Assembly (NCBI GenBank): GCA_012861695.1
Contig: JAAOOA010000399.1
Span: 12,754,731 to 12,818,730, forward strand
Source of the DNA: Trematomus loennbergii
Lineage: Eukaryota > Chordata > Actinopteri > Perciformes > Nototheniidae
DNA: 64,000 bases
Direction of reading: 5' to 3'
Below the pieces are notes generated by a model, which worked only from the letters and a program-made list of their open reading frames with translations, ran no database searches and was not told the origin of the DNA. Below, one piece after another: positions 12,782 to 22,703 of this stretch. The translations under genes were made by a program, and so were the position numbers. Numbering within the stretch: position 1 is the first letter of the stretch; the number at the start of each line of letters is the position of its first letter.

Positions 12782-13280
12782 ATGTGGAAATTGCTCCGAC
12801 TGGAGAACAGAGGGGCCGACCTCATGTCGAGGGGCGGCCCCCTGCCAGGCGAATGGGTGCTTCACCCGGAGGTGGTGAAGCAGATCTGGGCCCAGTTCGG
12901 GAGAGCAGAAGTGGACCTGTTCGCCAGCCGGCGCAACAGCCACTGTGCCCTGTGGTTCTCCATGGCCCTGAGCGACGACCCGCCCTTGGGGGTGGACGCG
13001 TTTGCACACGAGCCATGGCCAAGGAAGCTGCTACGCCTTTCCACCGCTGCGTCTCATTCTCCCTCCTGGGGAGAGTGAGGCGAGAACGTCTGTCAGTCAT
13101 CTAGTGGCTCCGGACCGCGTCGGGGCGCCGTGGTACTCAGAGATGACACAGATGAAGGTGGGCCAGCCCTGGGCGGTTCCCCAGTTCTGGGGGGCGATGT
13201 CTCAAGAGGCAGGTGCAATCGGGGCGTTACCCACTCTCGGCCAACCTCTCCAGGCTTGGCTCCTGAGAGGGACAGGCTGA
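12782..13280 (+). pseudogene. DIRS polyprotein C-terminal fragment (distal to RNase H)
   Basis: Readable segments in shifting frames are NRGADLMSRGGPLPGEWVLH, VDLFASRRNSHCALWFSM, DAFAHEPWPRKLL, LVAPDR and PWYSEM. This is the segment that follows RNase H in vertebrate DIRS elements. At least two frame changes are needed to read it through, so it is a pseudogene fragment. Confidence 0.75.
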
Positions 13281-14200
13281 GACAGGGTGGATTGTCTGAC
13301 AGTGTTATTCAGTCTATCCAGGCAGCTAGAGCTGGATCCACCACAGCCTGTTACAGGCCAAAGTGGCTAGGATTCCAGCGATGGTGTGAGGAGCGGAAAT
13401 AGAGCCCCTATCTTGTGAGTTAGGCTCTATTTTATCCTTCTTACAGTTACTGGTGGACAGAGGGCTTGCGCATTCCACAGTGAAAGTGTATGCAGCAGCC
13501 ATCTCGTCCTGCCATGAGGGATTTGGGGCAGGTCAGCCTTTAGTCAACCACTGATGTCGCGGTTTTTACAGGGGGTCAGGAGGCTGCGCCCAGTAGTGCA
13601 CGCCTCCACCCCGCAGTGGGACCTGCCCCTGGTGCTCAGGCTCTGGTCGAACCATTTGAGCCTCTGGAGCTCTCCTCCCTGAAAGCACTGTCGTGGAAGA
13701 CAGCTTTGCTTCTTGCCTTAACGTCAGCCAAAAGAGTGTCCGAGTTAACCGCTCTGTCGGTGCACCCGAGTGTTTACTGATTCGGGGTGACCGGAGCGGC
13801 GCGACACTCAGACCGAACCCCTCCTTTGTGCCCAAGAGCCTAAGGAGTGCGTTCAGGTCGAGGGCTATTCAGTTAGGGGGTTTTAGTCTTCCCCCCCATG
13901 GTGGGGCCAGGGAAGCTAAACTGCACCTCCTCTGCCCGGTGCGTGCGCTAGCATGTTATGTGGAGCGCACGGCTGCCCTTAGACGCACCGAACAGCTGTT
14001 TGTGTGCTTCGGGGGCGGGGTGATCGGGAAAGCTCTGTCCAAGAAACGCCTGGCAGGCTGGCTCTGCGAGTGCATTGCACATGCCTACGGACAGGCGGGG
14101 AGAGTCTGCCCGATGGGAATTTGTGCGCACTCAGCACTGTTTTTCAAGCACACTTTCTGCGAGGCAAGCGCAGCAGAGTGTGCTCTGTCAGCCGCAGCCC
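13262..14200 (+). pseudogene. DIRS tyrosine recombinase remnant
   Basis: Pieces of the recombinase are visible in more than one frame: GLSDSVIQSIQAARAGST, then LTSAKRVSELTAL containing the first catalytic Arg (around 13720-13760), then LHLLCPVRALACYVERT and LSKKRLAGWL (13920-14070), then a disrupted AHS region near 14128-14160 where the second catalytic Arg motif should be. Stops and shifts break the frame near 13400, 13780 and 14140, and the C-terminal catalytic part is scrambled. It is not functional. Confidence 0.75.
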
Positions 14201-14337
14201 AGACTTTTCCACGGTCACAACCGGGTAAAGGAGAATGTGGGGCAGCAGCTGCTGACCAGAAAAGCCGGTCAGGGGCAGTGGGGTGGAATGGTGTTGTTGG
14301 ACGACAGTGCGCGTATACATCAGGGCTCCACCCACTG

Positions 14338-14380
14338 TACCCATAGAGTCCAGTAGAGGGCGGAGCCTGTGAGAGATATA
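14338..14380. repeat. DIRS internal complementary region
   Basis: Reverse complement of the element's left edge (10753-10793), sharing GTACCCATAGAGTCCAGTAG and GGCGGAGCCTGTGAGA. A second block, CAGGCGGAGCCCTCTACT, follows at 14410-14427. In DIRS elements this region is complementary to the termini and is thought to template closure of the circular intermediate. Confidence 0.8.
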
Positions 14381-14447
14381 ACGCCGTATTGTAACCCTTG
14401 TTATATTACAGGCGGAGCCCTCTACTCAGGGCACTGTCTGTCCTATT

Positions 14448-14613
14448 CCGCTCGCTGAAGAGAGGTGTAGATGATAGTCAGGAGGCGAGGCCTCCTTTTA
14501 TACGGTGAGATGCGCGCGCATTCAGGTAGGCCCGCCCCAAGGCCGGCTACGTCTATAGAAATCTCAGTAGGTGAATGCTTGCATAGAGGGTAGTACTCAT
14601 AGAGTCCAGTAGA
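14448..14613 (-). repeat. DIRS right inverted terminal repeat
   Basis: Inverted copy of 10772-10937 with a few substitutions (for example CGCGCGCATTCAGG against the left copy's CCTGAATGCTAGCGC). Confidence 0.85.
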
Positions 14614-14640
14614 GAGACTCATATACGTAACCCGGCGTTA

Positions 14641-15220
14641 TGTTTATGTATTATGTCTGTCATTTTCATGTTTTTTCACGTCTGGTCATGTCTGTTTATT
14701 TAGGTTCTTCATCTCTAGTCAGTCTCTGTGTTTTTGTCATGTCTCGTTTTCCATTTCCTGTTTTATTTTGTAATTACCTCTTGTCTTTCATTTCAGGCCC
14801 TGTTTCTTCCTCCCCTTGTGTGGTTTTCCCGCCATCATCAGTGTCTGCCGCGCCCCTGATTGTTTCCACCTGTTCCTCCTCACCTCATGTTTAAATAGTC
14901 CTGTCTCTCCCCTGTCCTGTGTCAGTTCATCTTGTTTGTTTTTCCGAATGGTCGTGCCAAGCCTCAGCTCAGAAAGGATCGCTTTCACTCATGTCAGGTT
15001 TTGTTTGTTTTGTTAATTTTGTAGGCTTACGTTTTTCTTAAGTTCTCTTTTTGTAATGCCTAGTTCTTTCCTCCTTGTGAGCGCCTTTTGTTATTTCCAG
15101 TACCTACTCTGTTAAGAGGGATTACCTGATCTGTGAAATTAAAATTACATTTATTTACATTCAAGACTTTGTCTCTGGGTCGTGCATTTGGGTTCATCAG
15201 TTTGTGTTGAGATCCTGACA
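14641..15220 (+). mobile_element. LTR-like dispersed repeat
   Basis: A CT/TG-rich stretch of about 580 bases begins TGTTTATG directly after the DIRS end and finishes GATCCTGACA, so it has TG...CA edges. Near its end is an A-rich stretch (AATTAAAATTAC, 15138-15149), followed by a stretch ending in GGGTCGTGCATTTGGGTTC. This resembles the long terminal repeats of teleost Gypsy-like retrotransposons. I could not find a clear target duplication, and no internal coding region is attached, so it would be a solo LTR if correct. Confidence 0.45.
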
Positions 15221-15330
15221 TCACGGTATCACGAAAGTAAACAAATCATCCTGAGGATAACAGGAATGTGTGAACCAAATGTAATGGTAATCCATTAAGT
15301 AGCTGTAGAGACATTCAAATCAGAAATGTG

Positions 15331-15493
15331 TAGTGTTGTAGTACTCGAGACCGGTCTTGTGTAAGAATCGACTGCATTTGTTCTTGGTCTTGTCTCGGTC
15401 TCTGACCTATAGGACTCAAGATTTTATGTGAAGACCGGTCAATACCACGGCTGTGGCTTGGGATGTGATTGGAGGATCTTGACTACAACACTA
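15331..15493. mobile_element. 163-bp hAT-like MITE with perfect 8-bp target duplication
   Basis: Terminal inverted repeats start TAGTGTTGTAGT and end ACTACAACACTA. The flanks carry a perfect 8-bp direct repeat GAAATGTG at 15323-15330 and 15494-15501. Eight-base target duplications are characteristic of hAT transposons. The interior repeats the motif GACCGGTC and codes for nothing. Confidence 0.9.
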
Positions 15494-15501
15494 GAAATGT
15501 G

Positions 15502-16786
15502 TAATTCATAGTGGAACCAGAAGAAAAGTCAGTCAGCAAGTCAGAAACGGTCATAAACGCCTGCTTTACAAAAATGTATATTACAAAATGTCTAAAAATA
15601 ATTGAAGTCATTTAAAAGTTTTTTTTTTTTTTTAAAGGCAAAGAAACATTACAGTATTCTTATAAAACATCTAAGATCAATTTCTTTAGCATACAATAAA
15701 AGGTAAAACTGATTAAATTACATTCCATTTCATTAGTTTTAAAACCTTGAATGGTCACTTGTGTCCCTTGGAAATTACAGCCTTGTTTGTATTGAATTGA
15801 CATCTTGCAATCATTGTTTTTGTCTGGATTGCCTTCCTCTGCTCATGTTTGATTAATTTAAAACTTTGACTTCCACCACCCATGGGTACAAATACTCTGG
15901 CGTATTCAGGGTTGAGCAGAAACCAGTAATTAATCTGTCACTTTCAAAACACTTCCTTTGTGTATGGGGCCAGCGGGCAGCTTTAACACTCCCACTGTCC
16001 ACACACAAATCCCTGCACTCCTCAGCGAGGTTACCTTCCTCAAGCCCTGCATTTAGTAATGTGGTTTGTTGTTCCAGAGAAAGACAGGGGCTCCCCTGGT
16101 ACTTCGGCTGAATGGCCTCCCTTGGTTTATAGCAGGTTGCTGCTTCCCTCCCAGGCAGTATGATTAATGTTTTACCCCCATAAATGTAGGTCACCAATGA
16201 CAGCGTTATTATAACATTATTTGAATAGATTGCCATTATTTATTCAAGGAAAATGAGTTGTCTGTGTGGGAATATTGAGTAAGTGGGTAGCAGACCGATC
16301 ATGCAATTGTCATGTTGTCACAATGGCTCTATAGGACACTAAATGATGCCATTTTTCATGATAAGGTGAAAAGCAAAAGGAGGGAGCCTATTTTACGGTG
16401 AGGTAAGTAAATGCACTAACATATTAGTCATCATAGAAATGTCTTTTTAATGTCTCTCAATGTCAGTCCTAGGGGATGATCATCGGACTTACGATGATGA
16501 GTTTGGGAGTGATGAGTCTTGTGTCAGAAACGTGGCTAGTTAATCAATGTGCGTACAGTACCACTTCCCAGAAACGTCAGCCTGGCTTACAGTACTGCAC
16601 ATAATACCAATGGTTTTCAATCATGTGCCATTGAGGCTCAAGTGTCTGCTGGTTTCCGTTCCAGCCAACACAGCTGATTTGACTGATTACAGTTTCAAAC
16701 TGAGTCACAGGGCATAATGGCTTTGACTTTGTTCATTTTGTAGCATTTCCAAATATATTTTTTCTGTCGATTTTTTTGTCTTTACG
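15502..16786. other. Intergenic DNA, nothing recognised
   Basis: AT-rich sequence with a poly-T/A patch near 15620. The 127-codon minus-strand frame at 15853-16236 shows no recognisable domain and is not supported as a gene. Confidence 0.5.
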
Positions 16787-17117
16787 AAGGGACCACTGCG
16801 AGGAATTAGTGGCATCTAGAGGTGAGGTTACGGATTGCAACCAACTGCAAACCAACTCAATACCCTCCGTTCACCCTCCCCTTTCTAGAGAACCTAACTG
16901 GTAACATAAAAATACAAAATAAAAACCCTCTCTAGAGCTTCATACGCTTTACAATCTAGAGCCAGAGAGTCGGATCTGAGCTAATGCTGAACATGGCGGT
17001 CCAAAATGGTGTTCTCTGTCGACGAGATATAAAGGGCTCTTCCTAAACTAACAAAAACCCAATTCTAAATGTTCAGTGATTAAACACATACACATTATAA
17101 CTACACACTGGTCCTTT
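16787..17117. mobile_element. Probable TIR-bearing MITE
   Basis: Starts AAGGGACCACTGCGAGGAAT and ends ATAACTACACACTGGTCCTTT. The reverse complement of the right end (AAAGGACCAGTGTGTAGTTA) is an imperfect match of the left end. Interior phrases such as ACATGGCGGTCCAAAATGG are familiar from dispersed fish repeats. No clear target duplication is seen, so the superfamily is unassigned. Confidence 0.6.
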
Positions 17118-17887
17118 CAAATCCAAAGTCGCTAATTATGTTGTAAATGCTCTCTGACATTGTAGATGGAATTTGATTATTAAAAATATATATTTCAAAG
17201 TTTTAGTTTTGTGTCAGTTTACAATTGTGACATTGTGAGGGCATCCTGAAGTACAGCACATAGTGTGTGATATTGTGTACATGTGAGCTTTCTCAATTTA
17301 AGGAACTATATGAACACAATGTCAAGAAAGTGTAAATAGACATAAGGCTCTCACACAATTAATTAATATTTTTGTTGGACCTGACCTCCACCCCATTACA
17401 TTTCAATGTGCTGTAAATGTGTCAAACTGTGTCCTGCTTTGAACTTACACTGCGGTCATTTCATGCTGTTTGAACATACGATCAATACTTTCATCTCTCA
17501 AGAAATACTCTTGCAGTTGGGGTTCATGTGGTTACCAACCTCAGGCCACGATGACAAACTTACTGTTTGGAAAGTTTTAAGGTCAGGACATTATTCAATA
17601 TCCCTCTACCCTCTGACTTGCAAGACAGCTGTCACTTCTGGTCTTGTTTGTTTTAAAGGAAGTCTGCCTGCAGAAAGCTTATCTCATTGTCATATCTTTA
17701 AGAATAACCAACCAGTGTCCTGAACAGTTACATCATTAGGGGAAGTTGTGCGTGTCATACACTGGCTGGACATTCAGGGAGAAATCCACCCTAAAGCAAA
17801 GTTGTTTGAAGAAGCCTCTCCTAAACCTTCAAAAATAGTAATATGGGTGGAAATCTTTAGCTGTTAAACAGGATTTGAATGAGACAC
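17118..17887. other. Intergenic DNA, nothing recognised
   Basis: AT-rich spacer. The 105-codon plus-strand frame at 17406-17723 has no recognisable domain. Confidence 0.45.
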
Positions 17888-18281
17888 TGGCCGTTTCTCA
17901 ATCGCGAGGATATTGGCTTCCAAGCCAATATTTCAAGGATGCTACGTCATCGAGTGCCGCCGAAGGACTGTTCCAATCTCCAGCATACTTGGAATTCCAC
18001 CGAGGAACCGTCCTTGGTTTGGGGGAAATTTCGAGGCTGCACATGGGTAGACTTTGCGTCCTTAAAATCCCCACAATGCTTTGCGCATGGACCAATTTCC
18101 CCAAATCTGTGGCGGAAGATGTAAGGCGGGGCCTCTCATATGACGCACACCTGCACACTTGCTAGCCTGTTCCACTCTTCGTTTTCCGAATAGCAGGAAG
18201 TATTCTTGCCTTGCTTCTGAAGCAAGATGCTCGGCTCGGCTGTGCTACCAAGCCAGCATCCTCGCGATTGAGAAACGGCCA
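17888..18281. mobile_element. 394-bp non-autonomous DNA element with 24-bp perfect TIRs
   Basis: Positions 17888-17911 and 18258-18281 are perfect 24-base inverted repeats, starting TGGCCGTTTCTCAATCGCGA. The match extends imperfectly inward (attGGCTTcc against gctGGCTTgg). The interior is noncoding and relatively rich in CpG. No convincing target duplication is visible next to the repeats, so I leave the superfamily open. Confidence 0.8.
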
Positions 18282-18295
18282 CTGACTACCAGCTA

Positions 18296-20425
18296 GATAT
18301 TTTGGTTCTAAAAACATTCTGAGAATGTTACCATTCACTGTTCTAGGAATGTTTTCAGCGGGAAGTTTTTTTTTGGTTCCCAGAATGTTCTTCTGAAAGG
18401 TAGGATAACGTTCTCTAAAAACATTCTTAAAATGTTTGGTGATAACTTTCTTAAGATTTTTTGATAACATTGTTCGAACATTATGCCCTTACTATTCTTA
18501 AAACGTTTTCAGCGGGACGTTTTATCTTGGTTCCCAGAATGTTGTTCTGAAAGGTAGGATAACGTTCTCTAAAAACATACTTAAAATATTTTGTGATGAC
18601 CTTAAGATGTTTTTGATAACCTTCTCAAGATGTTTTTGATAACATTGTTAGAACATTATGCCCTACTGTTCTTAAAACGTTTTCAGCGGGACGTTTTATT
18701 TTGGTTCCCAGAATGTTCTTCTGAAAGGTAGGATAACTTTCTCTAAAAATTCTTAAATACTTGGTAATAACCTTTTTTAAATGTTTTTGATAACATTGTT
18801 AGAACATTATGCCCTACTATTCTTAAAACGTTTTCAGCTGCAAGTTAGATTTTTTTATGTTGCCAGAATGTTATTATTTTAGAGTAGGATAACGTGCTTT
18901 ATTGTTCCGATTTATCAGAAGTCTTTTCTCTTTTTTTTTAAATGCGACCTGCAGCTAGTACAAGTCACTGTCGGTGTCACATGTACTGGAGGGGACCCAG
19001 AATCAGACTCGGAATCAGCTGGTGAAAGTAACATTTGTTTATTAGAAAAGGGGAGCTGGGAGTGGAGGTTGGTTATGGCGGCAGTGGGAAACAGTTGTTC
19101 CAGGGTGGAGAGGCCTGGCTAGTCTTTGGAGTGTGGAAGCCCTTGGATTCCTCCTGGGAGAGACATACAAATGAGTGTGAGGCAAAAGCAGGCAAAGTTG
19201 TCAAAAAGCTAGAGCGGCACGCAACAATCCGGCAGGGAATGAGTGCAGGCTGCAGGCTTTCATAGTGTGGCTGATGAGCAGTTGCAGGTGTGGTTGATTG
19301 GAGATTGCTCCCAGCCGTGTCGAGCAGACCAGCAGGCAGGGGGGTGGGAGAGAGAGAGACACACAGTAGAACAAACACATACAAACACTAACAGGGGTTT
19401 CAGGGACGGGCAGTGACAGTCGTCCGTTCTTCTATATGTCTGTTGGTCTCAAATCTAAAGGGTGCAATAATGATTTGTATCCAATATGCATATTGGATTT
19501 TTTAAATCCAATATGCATAAACAGCGGACACTGTTTATACACAGTCCTCACAAACCACACATGGCCAGATAGCTTATCTAACAGTTAGAACCTACATTAT
19601 GAGACACAACCTTTATAGTCAGAAAAAAGTGTGATTATTTTCTGATATTTTACACATATGACATTATGAATACTGTGGGCCTACATACCTTAGTGTGATT
19701 ATAAGTGCATGTGAGTGAATATTGGCATGCAAATTCGTTTTTATACGTCCTATTCATTGTCTCAATGCGCTCATACATCTTAAGAAAGTTATCACGTTCT
19801 AGGAATGTTTTCAGCGGGACGTTTTATTTTGGTTCCCAGAATGTTCTTCTGAAAGGTAGGATAACGTTCTTTAAAAACATTCTTGAAATGTTTGGAGATA
19901 ACCTTCTTAAGATGTTTTTGAAAGGTAGGATAACGTTCTCTAAAAACCACCTTTGTTAACATATCACATTAAAGGAACATTTTATAAAACACTTTCTGTC
20001 ATCTCAGGCCTCAATAACATCCTGAAAACATTTTCAGAATGTTGCTTGGAGAATGTTCTTCTTTTGTTATCATGTAACATTGAGGGAACGTTTTATAAAG
20101 AACATCTTTAATGTGTTACCCCAACAACGTCCAAAACACATCCTTAGAATGTTGCAGGCAAAACGTTCCACCTTTGTTAACATATCACATTAAAGGAACG
20201 TTTTATCGTTCTGTCATCTCAGGCCTTAATAACATCCTCAAATCATCCTCTGAATGTTGCAGTTAAAACGTTGTGTCTTAGTTAACCTTAAACCTTATAC
20301 TGTAGGAACATTATTTTAAATAATAAACATCCTAAAAAGGTTCTTTGAACATCAGATTATAACATTATTAGAACCTGTAGGTAACGTTAGCCAAAGTTGT
20401 GAGAACGTTCCCCGCTAGCTGGGTA
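18296..20425. repeat. AACGTTCT-type tandem/palindromic repeat block
   Basis: Degenerate units of about 150-175 bases repeat, each with TTTTCAGCGGGACGTTTT, TTGGTTCCCAGAATGTTCTT, GAAAGGTAGGATAACGTTCT and TTTTTGATAACATTGTTAGA. The landmark TTTTCAGC occurs near 18352, 18506, 18680, 18831 and 19807. From about 19950 the sequence continues with related inverted words (AAAGGAACGTTTTATAAA) to GAACGTTCCCCGCTAGCTGG. The outer edges (CCAGCTAG near 18289, CTAGCTGG near 20414) are inverted, suggesting one DNA element with internal tandem repeats. A solo LTR interrupts it. Confidence 0.7.
18975..19418 (-). mobile_element. Solo LTR (Gypsy-like), minus orientation
   Basis: A 444-base unit has TGTCAC...GTGACA edges and a near-perfect 5-bp flanking duplication (GTCGG at 18970-18974, GTCGT at 19419-19423). 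Read on the minus strand it has a promoter-like first part and an AATAAA signal (complement of TTTATT near 19038) close to its 3' end, the order expected of an LTR. No internal retroviral or retrotransposon coding region is attached, so it probably arose by recombination between two LTRs. Confidence 0.75.
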
Positions 20426-21386
20426 AGGGGATTTCATGGGAATTTTGGATGGCAAAATCACTAGTGAAATATACAGATCCTAGTAGGAATACAGCAGCTC
20501 AAAAATTCCAAGTGAAAGTCTTGTGTTAACAATAGTACTTCAGGAAAAACTCCTAACACATTCAGTGTTCTCATAAAGTATCTACAAAAATAATGATACA
20601 ACACACACCTTCTTCATAGTTATATTATTCCATATTGTGTTACTTTATTATAAATACTGACACATTTAACCTAAATAAAACTTTATTGTGGTAGCAGAGC
20701 CAATTTGAATCTTCACAAGACAAGACAAAAATGTGTTCATTTGTATTTTTGTTATAGTTTTTGTGATTTATTATGTTTAATCTTGTGCTTAAAAACAAAC
20801 ACATTGCATCTCAGCTAAATGTTATATGTTCTCTTCTTCTATTAAATCTTGATATTTGTTTTACCTTGTTAACACAAAGGCCAACAGTACATTTGGAGGA
20901 TCTTAAAAGCAGTCATTCTCGCTATTGTTAGGATATACTGTTGATATAAAATATGCTGAGCGCTGTTCTAAATAACACAGGCATGCGGTTTCAATATGAT
21001 GGCGCCATTGTTGGTGTGGAATAAAGCCATATAAGGTCATAACTGAGTGTTTCCTATTATTCTTCAAAATGCCACAAAACAAAACACTATAAATCAAACT
21101 GTCAATCTGTAGAAGAGAGATGAATTTGATTGCACAGTAAGGATCACTGACTCTGAGTGTGTGACAGGAAGAGAGCGAGTGTGTTTGTGTGAAGGATTTG
21201 TGTGTGTTTGTGTGAGACTGGGGCGGGTTTATGTGATACGTGCTAGTCTCTAAATGTGTAGGTAAAAGAAGGTGGATTGTCGTTTGAGCATAGGTTGAAT
21301 ATCATTTAAATGGAATAATTGTTAAACACTGGAGGTTGTTGCTTGGTTTGATCATACGCATCTCAAGATTTGTGTCTGAAAGGTAC
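20426..21386. other. Intergenic DNA, nothing recognised
   Basis: AT-rich spacer with short GT-rich words near 21170-21225. No gene is supported. Confidence 0.5.
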
Positions 21387-21460
21387 ACTATATGACCAAA
21401 AACATGTGGACACCAATGTGTGGTTGTTGAACATGTCATTCCAACTCTTTCAGATAGACT
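21387..21460 (+). mobile_element. Tc1/mariner-like terminal repeat remnant
   Basis: The sequence ACACTATATGACCAAAAACA, followed by TGTGGACACC and GTTGAACATGTCATTCCAA, resembles the terminal inverted repeat of Tc1-like elements common in fish. I see no partner repeat or transposase within the window, so only one end appears to remain. Confidence 0.6.
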
Positions 21461-22394
21461 TCCCACAGGATTGACTCAGTCACAGGTACATTAGTGAGGT
21501 AAGACACTAGTTGTTGATTGGGCCACGTCAACAGTCAGTAAAAGTGTGTTGTATGAGTGTTGAGAAGCAATCGATTGTCTAAAAGTATTAAGATTCCTTA
21601 TAATTGAAAATAAGGGCGTTATATCCCAATAAATGTACTTCATATTTTGATGTATAGTCATAGAACTAGACAATAGACAACACAATGAAATGTTGATAAC
21701 ACAATCTCATCATTAGGTCCAATCAGCAGCTGTTCAGAAAGTTTCAATCATATCAGAAGTCTTGGAAAGAAAAAATATATCTTACTATTTTGATTGTGTT
21801 ATTTGGTACACACACAACTTCTGTCCTTATAATTCGAATTGAACAACCTCAGATGTACTTGCAAAGTAATTTCACATTTTATGTTAATTATAGTCAACTA
21901 TCTCATAATAAAAGAAAAGTAGAACAGAAAAAGAGAGCGTAAGGAAATGACAAAGAAATAGACAGAAGAAAGCGACTGTCTTCCACAATAAACGCAGCAA
22001 CAATAATCGTTTCTCCTTAGCATATGCAGACAAAGATGGACCATTCTTCAAGCCCTTCCTTTTCTGCAAGTCTTCAAACCTCAATGTAATTTGTTTCATT
22101 CAACCGTAATATTAAAACATTTGTCACACTGCTCTTCTGAAACAGAAGAAAAACAGACACAGCAAATCAGTATTGTTTTTTCCTTCCTTTGGCCCTTCCT
22201 TTTTAAACATTACTGTAATGAATTGGCATGAATGACAAGAAGGCAATGTAGTAAGAAGCCTTTTCCTTGTCTCCATTAGCAGGTCCTATGTTTCCAGAGA
22301 GGCATCAAAGAGAGAGAAGCAGGAGAACGAAGGGGGGGAGGCACGCTGTAAGCTTCAAGCTGCACACAGAGATAAAGACCAGACATATCTGCAA
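21461..22394. other. Intergenic DNA, nothing recognised
   Basis: AT-rich spacer. No reading frame or repeat is supported. Confidence 0.5.
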
Positions 22395-22535
<141 letters not shown>

Positions 22536-22635
22536 GCTGACTTGACTGGCTCTGCTCCATTGTGACAGCAGCTCCTAAGAAGCTGCACACTGCCACATGA
22601 TGGACAGGCCTTGAAATTGCACAGATAACATCTGC

Positions 22636-22662
22636 CTCTCTCTCTCCCTCCATCCCTCTTTG

Positions 22663-22699
<37 letters not shown>

Positions 22700-22703
22700 T
22701 TCT
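22636..22703. repeat. (TC)n microsatellite
   Basis: CT/TC-rich tract interrupted by CATCCCTCTTTG. It lies about 105 bases downstream of the GA tract and is complementary to it. Confidence 0.9.

Larger units (their letters stand above)
10750..14640 (+). mobile_element. Degenerate DIRS-type retrotransposon with nested insertions
   Basis: DIRS elements are tyrosine-recombinase retrotransposons with inverted terminal repeats and an internal complementary region, and that layout is visible here. The inverted repeats lie at about 10772-10937 and 14448-14613. An internal segment at 14338-14380 is the reverse complement of the left outer edge (10753-10793). Between them are remnants of reverse transcriptase (12545-12780), the following RNase H/C-terminal region (12782-13280) and a tyrosine recombinase (about 13262-14200). 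All are broken by stops, frameshifts and an internal deletion, so the copy looks dead. A long-TIR element (11362-12076) and a SINE (12175-12390) are inserted in it. The exact outer ends are approximate. Confidence 0.85.

Noticed and set aside
15853..16236. 127-codon minus-strand frame
   Set aside because: No domain recognised and no exon signals; treated as chance.
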